A stretch of 35,241 nt of DNA from CAZPUR01 sp964589815 (GTDB lineage: Bacteria > Patescibacteriota > Microgenomatia > UBA1400): positions 1 through 35,241 of the forward strand of contig CAZPUR010000012.1 of the NCBI GenBank assembly GCA_964589815.1. The letters are read 5' to 3'. The position numbers and the translations under genes are program-made. Positions 29,957-35,241 of the stretch are shown here, piece after piece; the stretch's first letter is position 1; the number at the start of each line of letters is the position of its first letter. The notes beneath the pieces are model-generated. The model saw only the letters and a program-made list of their open reading frames with translations, was not told the origin of the DNA and ran no database searches.

Positions 29957-32900
29957 CTATCCTGGGACTTGCTTCCAGGTGTAAAAGATTTCTTTAATTG
30001 GTTGGGGGGCATTAAGAACAAAGTCAGGTCGATAAGTAAAACTGGCGGCCGGGGAAAAAGCATTGTTCAGTCCGCCTAGGTCTCTGGCAATATCAATATC
30101 TCCCCAGCTAATAAAAGTGCCTTGAGCCTGTAGAAGAACATCATCGGTCGAAGGGTTGGAATTGAAAACAATATCGCCATCAGCAATAAATATCCCCTGA
30201 ACCTCAGTGGCATTATAACCAACCGTGATGTTACCGCTGGCGATCACCATTAAAAAGCCTCCTTCTGCCACCGTTAGATTATCACTAATAGTAAGGTTAC
30301 CATCATGAAGGATAATAATTTTACTGTCAGCGCTAATCGAACCTGACATGTTGTTAATCGTGCCGGAACTTTGATAAATGACAGCATTGTCCGGATCAGC
30401 ACCAGCATTGTGAGGATTAGGTAAGGCACCACCACCATAAGTTTCTTTATCTTGATTTCTGAAATGCCAACTCCACCAAGTATAATTATATTCCTTGCCC
30501 TGATAAGAGGTGTCTCGCGCCCACCAGTCGCCCGGACTAATGTCTCCTTCTCCAACGTCAGGCTGGCTGTCAAGCCCCTGAGAAACAACCCCATAATTGC
30601 TACCGCTAATCAATAAAGGATTACAAAGAGGCAAGGTGCAGGTATTCGGAATATTGCTGCTGATACTATTGTCAGCGTGAATGCTGCCGCTGACCGCCTG
30701 CCACCAATTTTCCCTGTCCGGCGGCTGCCAAACATAAAAGTTTCTTACGTAGGTTTGACTTGGACTGGGCGAAAGAGTATAAAAAGCCTGGCTACCGGCA
30801 CAAGTTGCGGCCCCGCCCGGCCAGCTACAATCAGTGTTACATTCCCAAGAAGCGGGAAAATTAAAAGTAACTTGCGTGTTTTCCAGGGCGGGCACGTCAG
30901 CATCACTATAACTGTTGCTTCCGGCCAAAGGAATAGTATGGTTGTATCCACTTCCTCCCTGAGAAATATTAACTGTTCCTCCACCGGAGTAGGCATTTTG
31001 ATTGCAGTTGCTGGAGATATTGGTCGAATTATAAATGTTACCCTGAATGGTAGCAAAACCCTGTTCCTCAATATTTAGAGCTCCCAAGCGGTGATAATCC
31101 CAACCTCCTAGCATCAAAATAGTATCATTGCCGTCTAAAGCGCTAGAATCATCCAAACTAGTATAGTCTCGAACAAACAAGGTCGTATTCCAAGGATCAG
31201 TCCCCAATTCATAGTCTCCTGACGGGAAATCATCGTCCAGTTGCAAAAGCCAGTGAATAGTCATAACATCATTATTTAAAAAAGCGTAGGTTTGAGGCAC
31301 ACCTCCATCAAGACCCAATAAAGTCGCCCCAGTCACAGCAATATCAGAGCCTAAAGCCCAAACCCCATAGGTCGAGTTATAAGCAGCGGTGTAAGGTCCT
31401 TCCCAATCTTGGTTGGCTTCTTTAATCAAAAAGCCAGTCTGAGAGTTAAAAGCGATCCTTAAAGGCCAGGTATCTCTGTCCATATAAAAACCATCAGTGT
31501 TGCCCTGCTCCACTAAAAAAGCGTCAAGCCAATATTCTCCACCAGGAGCGCTGAGGTAAATTTCCGGTCTTAAAAGAACTCTGCTTCCATCAGGTAAAGA
31601 ATAGTGAGCTACAAATTGCTGCCAATCGCCGGCAGTAATAGTAACCTCTTCAAAAGAGGGATTCCAGTCACTGCCGCCATCCCAAGACCAAAAACCAACA
31701 CTAGCACTAAGAGAACCGCTATTGCTTTTGGCCCAGAAAGAAAAAGTATACTGAGTACCGGTACCGGTACCGGTAATATCGATATCCTGATTAATAGAAT
31801 CATCATCCACCGCCGAAACCGCTCTAAGATAGTAGCTGCCGGCCTTACTCTGAGAAGGACTGTTAACTACGGTCAAACTAGGACTACCATTATGTCCCCA
31901 ATTACTGGTATTCCCTGACTCAAAACTATTGTTAAGTAATAAATTATTATGATCGGTATCTTTTTCTAAGTTAAACTGGACCGTATTAATATCGGTAAAT
32001 ACTCCCTGGGTAGTGCCTTCTTCTACCATGACTCCATCAAAATAAAAATCTGGCGGATCTACCCCAAAATCTGACGAAGGACGCAAAACCACCCTGATTT
32101 GAGTATCAGACGGCCGGTTAAAGGAAAGGTGGCATATTTTCCTTTTCCAATAAGGAGTAGTGGCAATAGTATCACAATCATCCGCATAAAAAGAGTTGGT
32201 CTGGATGCCCATACCATCAATACTGTAATTACCGTCAGGACTGTTAATATCAAAAGAAAGAGTAAAGCTTCTATTGTTTAAGCTACCTACCGTAATCCAA
32301 TCAGAAACAACATAAGCATCATCGCCACTATTTCTGCTGATTTTTAGTAAGCTGGCGCCAAAATGATTGCCACTGGCTATATTCCAGGTGACTGCTGGTG
32401 ATTTGCTCCAGCGAGAAGTGCCATTTTCAAAACTGCCGTTTAAAGCTAAACTTATTTCCGGCTGGTTATAATCATCAGCGCTGTTAATACTGCTGTCTTT
32501 GAAACGAGTAGTAAAATCAATGGCTTGATTTAAATAAAGAGTGCCGTCTCTGGGATCACTATAGCTCACCTCCGGAGCAATGTTTCCGGGCGGAGCCGGT
32601 GTAGGCGTAGGCGTGGGCACGGGCGCGTTAGGATCATCCGGGTCATTGCAAGTAGAATAACAGAGGCCGGTATTAGAATCGCAGCGCGTCTCGCCGGAAG
32701 CGCCTTCAGGACAACTGGGCACATCGCCTATAGGATCGGAAAGACAACCACAAATCCTACAGTCATCGCAAGGTTGATAACATTCTGGGTCTCGGTAGCA
32801 AATAGCAGCTCCATTTGAATCACAACTAGGATAACAATACCAATCATACCCATAGTAAGGGGGATTACAAGGTGGTGCTTCTCCTGGACAGCAAGCATGC

Positions 32901-33148
32901 CCACAATACAAATATACCCCACCGGGACTAACTGAAGGAAGAGGACTACCCGAAGGGTAAGGGCTACCGGGCGGAGCCGGACAATCTTCAGGACAACTCA
33001 AGTAGTCTTCCCAACCGCCTTCACAAATGCCATTACCACAAACATATTGAGCGAGAATCTTGTCAGTAAACAGTAATGAGCAAACAGTAAACAGGAAGAA
33101 AACAAAAAAGAAAAAGATGGATTTTTTTTTAAAATCAAGGACAGACAT
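29957..33148 (-). CDS. Large secreted, cysteine-rich multidomain surface protein
   Basis: A 1063-aa exported protein. Residues ~10-33 are a signal peptide (FFFFVFFLFTVCSLLF, cleavage near ILAQ). A Cys-rich head follows, starting CGNGICEGGWEDYLSCPEDC and continuing to about 175, then a PTPTPTPAP linker near 180. Two jelly-roll, carbohydrate-binding-like modules are suggested at ~233-385 (NGSFENGTSRW) and ~400-560 (NNSFESGNTSNWG), both closing with a YFDG/WLDA-VEEG/VEQG motif. The tail (~930-1063) has regular strand repeats (IIILHDGNLTISDN, FIADGDIVFN) that look beta-helical. No LPxTG anchor. Probably a surface or pilus-associated adhesin; binding target unknown. Confidence 0.75.
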   Translation of the reverse strand: MSVLDFKKKSIFFFFVFFLFTVCSLLFTDKILAQYVCGNGICEGGWEDYLSCPEDCPAPPGSPYPSGSPLPSVSPGGVYLYCGHACCPGEAPPCNPPYYGYDWYCYPSCDSNGAAICYRDPECYQPCDDCRICGCLSDPIGDVPSCPEGASGETRCDSNTGLCYSTCNDPDDPNAPVPTPTPTPAPPGNIAPEVSYSDPRDGTLYLNQAIDFTTRFKDSSINSADDYNQPEISLALNGSFENGTSRWSKSPAVTWNIASGNHFGASLLKISRNSGDDAYVVSDWITVGSLNNRSFTLSFDINSPDGNYSIDGMGIQTNSFYADDCDTIATTPYWKRKICHLSFNRPSDTQIRVVLRPSSDFGVDPPDFYFDGVMVEEGTTQGVFTDINTVQFNLEKDTDHNNLLLNNSFESGNTSNWGHNGSPSLTVVNSPSQSKAGSYYLRAVSAVDDDSINQDIDITGTGTGTQYTFSFWAKSNSGSLSASVGFWSWDGGSDWNPSFEEVTITAGDWQQFVAHYSLPDGSRVLLRPEIYLSAPGGEYWLDAFLVEQGNTDGFYMDRDTWPLRIAFNSQTGFLIKEANQDWEGPYTAAYNSTYGVWALGSDIAVTGATLLGLDGGVPQTYAFLNNDVMTIHWLLQLDDDFPSGDYELGTDPWNTTLFVRDYTSLDDSSALDGNDTILMLGGWDYHRLGALNIEEQGFATIQGNIYNSTNISSNCNQNAYSGGGTVNISQGGSGYNHTIPLAGSNSYSDADVPALENTQVTFNFPASWECNTDCSWPGGAATCAGSQAFYTLSPSPSQTYVRNFYVWQPPDRENWWQAVSGSIHADNSISSNIPNTCTLPLCNPLLISGSNYGVVSQGLDSQPDVGEGDISPGDWWARDTSYQGKEYNYTWWSWHFRNQDKETYGGGALPNPHNAGADPDNAVIYQSSGTINNMSGSISADSKIIILHDGNLTISDNLTVAEGGFLMVIASGNITVGYNATEVQGIFIADGDIVFNSNPSTDDVLLQAQGTFISWGDIDIARDLGGLNNAFSPAASFTYRPDFVLNAPQPIKEIFYTWKQVPG

Positions 33149-33156
33149 CTAAATTA

Positions 33157-33185
33157 ATACTAAGATTTACTAGTTCAAATGTCAA
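33157..33185 (-). promoter_or_regulatory. Promoter for a leaderless surface-protein transcript
   Basis: Minus-strand TTGACA (33180-33185), 17-nt spacer, TAGTAT (33157-33162). Only eight nt separate the -10 from the ATG at 33148, so transcription should start at or next to the start codon. No Shine-Dalgarno is present. Confidence 0.75.
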
Positions 33186-33238
33186 GAAGGCTAAAGAAGA
33201 CTTTCTCTGTTGCTTCTTAAATAAATAATAATATGCTT

Positions 33239-35119
33239 TTATTCTGGAGGAGCTAAGTCTATAGCTCGAACATGGAGTTCTATTGTTTTTAAATCTTCAA
33301 AGGTAATCCCCTCTGGTCGGAAGCCTTCATCTGTAAGCAATATAATACGGTCATCTACTTGCACTGCTGACCACATATCTTTAGCAGTTCCTCTATAATT
33401 AGGGCCAATATAAACGGGAGTATTTGGAGATACACTTATTGCCTTATCTGTCTCTCCGGTCCCGACCTCGATATCACAGATAATCAAGTTATTATCAGGC
33501 TGTAATTGATTTACTGGTAAATATAAAACTACTGCCCTTTCTCCCTCTTTTATTTCTGCAGGCCACCATTTTGACTCCCAAACACTAATTCTTACATCGG
33601 CTGGATGATGAGCTATTTCTTCGGGTCGAATTGGATTACCGGCTGGTTCTGCTGTTGGTTCAGGCTCTTTGGTGGGTTCTTTTGTTGCTTCCCCAGGTTC
33701 TTCAGTAGGTTCTCCTGTTTCTTTGGTGGGCTCAGGCTCTTTGGTAGGTTCTGTTTCTTTAGTTGGTTTAGGTTCTTCCGTAGCCTCTTTGGTAGGTTGT
33801 ACTGGAGGTTCTTCACCTTCTCTTAGAAAATTACCGGAACTGTCAAAATCGCTTGACTTTAACCAAGCTCGTTCTGTCCCTTTCTTTCCGTCTTTGGTTT
33901 CATATCGATACTCAATTTTTATTCTCTGCCCGAGTCCAAAAATTCTTTCATCAACCACAGTAATTCCTTCTATCCTTTGATTACCAAAATTTCCTCTAAA
34001 GGAACCATCGTCATCATAAGAGGGGATCTGAATTCCTCCGCGGCAATAATAAGTGGGAGCTATCCAACTCATCATCTCTCCCTCTTCTTCTTTGCTTCTA
34101 ATATGCTCCCAGCGGGTTTTCATTTCTGAAACTACCCGGCCAAATGCATTTCTGGTCTGGAGAAGACCTTCTTCTCCTCTGGTAATAGTCTGACCAGGTT
34201 CTAAAGTGACGCTTTTGCTTTCACCGATAAAAATACCTTTTCTAACACCATCCTTGTCTGTCACTTCCTGAATACCAGTTTTCATCCCCAATCTTTCTGC
34301 TTCTTGAAGGGTTTTTTCATCATAAACTACTACTACTCTATAGTCGCCTGTTCTTATATCTTTAACCAACAAGGCTGATTCAGGAACTAAAGCCGGAGCG
34401 GCATAGCCTTTTTCCTCATTAAAAGCGCCGGGTAAAGAAACATCGGGAACAACTACATGAAGGCTTTCTGTTTGAGTATTTCTTTGCCAAAAAGCTAGGC
34501 TTTGCCCTTCGGGGACTACTTCCCAGACTTGGCCTCGGGCCTGAGCCCACCTAGCATTGCGGGGACCTTGACCTAGGGCAACAACCCATTCCTGAACCCC
34601 ATCCTCTCTCTCATACAAGCCGCTATAACAAACTACTTTACCGGTATCTCCTCTGGCCACTACTTGCAGATTAGAATCTACTTTGACTATTAAGTCTGCC
34701 AAGTAATTAGCTGGAAATTCTTGAGGGTTTAATAAAGCTCCTCCCACTTCTAAAGATGCTCCTTCTTCGATAGGATAAGCTGAACCTGGTTCTGGCGTGG
34801 GTGCTCGAGTCACTTCCACAGTAGGTTCTTCCCATTTAGGAGTTATGGTGGTGGGAATCTCTGTTGATCCAACTGGTGGAGAAACTATAGGTGCTTCTGT
34901 AGTAATAGCAGAAGGTTCAACCGGACATTCAGGAAAACAACTGGCTAAAAGTGCAGCGGTGGCGGTGGCTCCAGCTAATTTCAAAAACTCCCGACGCGTT
35001 ATTTTTCTTTGACTAGCACCAGCTTCTACCAACATATCTAAAGCCGGAACTACAAGAGCATCCGGAGCTGTTCCTTCCCATGAAGCTTCTGGATTGATTA
35101 AACCTTCCACTTTATTCAT
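33239..35119 (-). CDS. Tat-signal lipoprotein of unknown function
   Basis: A 626-aa protein I do not recognise. A twin-arginine signal, TRREFLKLAGATATAALLASC, lies at residues ~40-60 and ends in a lipobox (LASC), predicting Tat export and lipid anchoring. The ~39 residues before the twin arginines are unusually long; Met29 (35035) is an alternative start. A T/P/S-rich linker follows. The middle (130-430) is probably globular, then come PTKEPEPTKE-type repeats (about 435-500) as a cell-wall-spanning or extended stalk. The C-terminal ~125 residues (from HPADVRISVWESKW) form another folded domain. No catalytic motif was found. Confidence 0.7.
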   Translation of the reverse strand: MNKVEGLINPEASWEGTAPDALVVPALDMLVEAGASQRKITRREFLKLAGATATAALLASCFPECPVEPSAITTEAPIVSPPVGSTEIPTTITPKWEEPTVEVTRAPTPEPGSAYPIEEGASLEVGGALLNPQEFPANYLADLIVKVDSNLQVVARGDTGKVVCYSGLYEREDGVQEWVVALGQGPRNARWAQARGQVWEVVPEGQSLAFWQRNTQTESLHVVVPDVSLPGAFNEEKGYAAPALVPESALLVKDIRTGDYRVVVVYDEKTLQEAERLGMKTGIQEVTDKDGVRKGIFIGESKSVTLEPGQTITRGEEGLLQTRNAFGRVVSEMKTRWEHIRSKEEEGEMMSWIAPTYYCRGGIQIPSYDDDGSFRGNFGNQRIEGITVVDERIFGLGQRIKIEYRYETKDGKKGTERAWLKSSDFDSSGNFLREGEEPPVQPTKEATEEPKPTKETEPTKEPEPTKETGEPTEEPGEATKEPTKEPEPTAEPAGNPIRPEEIAHHPADVRISVWESKWWPAEIKEGERAVVLYLPVNQLQPDNNLIICDIEVGTGETDKAISVSPNTPVYIGPNYRGTAKDMWSAVQVDDRIILLTDEGFRPEGITFEDLKTIELHVRAIDLAPPE

Positions 35120-35124
35120 TTTTA

Positions 35125-35162
35125 TAAAAAAACCAACTTTGGCATTTTCAGCTTTAGTTGGT
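35125..35162 (-). terminator. Terminator-like hairpin in the lipoprotein leader
   Basis: Minus-strand ACCAACT (35156-35162), 17-nt loop, AGTTGGT (35132-35138), then seven T, ending a few nt before the ATG at 35119. It lies between the predicted promoter and the gene, so it would act as an attenuator, or the promoter is elsewhere. No Shine-Dalgarno was found for the ATG. Confidence 0.6.
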
Positions 35163-35205
35163 CTTATTTAAAAAGCTTATAACTTTTTATGTTCAAGATA
35201 ATTAT

Positions 35206-35235
35206 ATTCTACTCTACTATCCTATAGTTTGTCAA
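35206..35235 (-). promoter_or_regulatory. Promoter upstream of the Tat lipoprotein
   Basis: Minus-strand TTGACA (35230-35235), 18-nt spacer, TAGAAT (35206-35211); a TATAAT overlaps just downstream (35201-35206). Predicted start near 35199, about 80 nt before the gene. Confidence 0.65.
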
Positions 35236-35241
35236 TACGTA

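Noticed and set aside
30677..31078. Plus-strand open frame opposite the surface protein gene
   Set aside because: It is antisense to a well-supported long gene and has low-complexity content with no recognisable domain.
33650..33800. Apparent tandem DNA repeat or CRISPR-like array
   Set aside because: The units are irregular and simply encode PTKEPEPTKE-type low-complexity residues of the lipoprotein; there are no unique spacers of constant length.

Overview
All 31 genes called here lie on the minus strand, so transcription runs from high to low coordinates. The gene set and style suggest a Candidate Phyla Radiation (Patescibacteria) bacterium, most likely Microgenomates-like. Supporting signs are short housekeeping proteins, 4-nt gene overlaps, AT-rich codons, class III (anaerobic) ribonucleotide reductase, a large Cys/Pro-rich surface protein, and junctions filled with AT-rich 'attagaaattag' repeats and small GC-rich palindromes. 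UGA is used as a stop, so this is not a code-25 lineage. The lineage is an inference from style, not from a tree.

Layout in transcription order: (1) 35.2-33.2 kb, a Tat-signal lipoprotein with its own promoter and a terminator-like hairpin in its leader. (2) 33.2-24.7 kb, a promoter that appears to give a leaderless mRNA, then a 1063-aa surface protein, mreD-like, penicillin-binding protein 2, dprA and topA. (3) 24.6-18.85 kb, a promoter overlapped by an inverted repeat, a leader hairpin with a U-tract, then nrdD, a membrane-anchored Clp-like AAA+ protein, thyA and folA. (4) 18.84-16.47 kb, a SAM riboswitch with terminator controlling metK, a 75-aa Cys-containing protein and tmk. (5) 16.47 kb to the window start, a promoter and two-hairpin leader, then rpsB-tsf-frr-rseP-proS, a DHH-like protein, a HIT protein, rpsU, ybeY, dnaX, ybaB, an adenine/SAH salvage cassette (MTA/SAH nucleosidase, phosphoribosyltransferase, PfkB kinase, 98-aa membrane protein, ahcY), recR, a radical SAM protein, a DNPH1-like hydrolase with a possible ribbon-helix-helix tail, a hypothetical protein and cysS.

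Two themes join the window. The first is one-carbon and nucleotide metabolism. MetK makes SAM under riboswitch control. AhcY and the nucleosidase clear SAH, and the kinase and phosphoribosyltransferase could recycle adenosine and adenine. NrdD, ThyA, FolA and Tmk supply deoxynucleotides, including dTTP.

The second theme is dispersed palindromic DNA that has entered genes. A 44-nt imperfect palindrome occurs twice with one difference. It ends dnaX in one reading frame and the HIT gene in another, and it is followed each time by the Shine-Dalgarno of the next gene. Other palindromes sit in frame inside cysS and dprA, a repeat-like insertion lies in topA, and the ends of topA, dprA and mreD run into repeats. 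This resembles the palindromic elements known from Rickettsia coding genes. It is, with the radical SAM/DNPH1 pair and the nrdD leader, the part of the window most worth following up.
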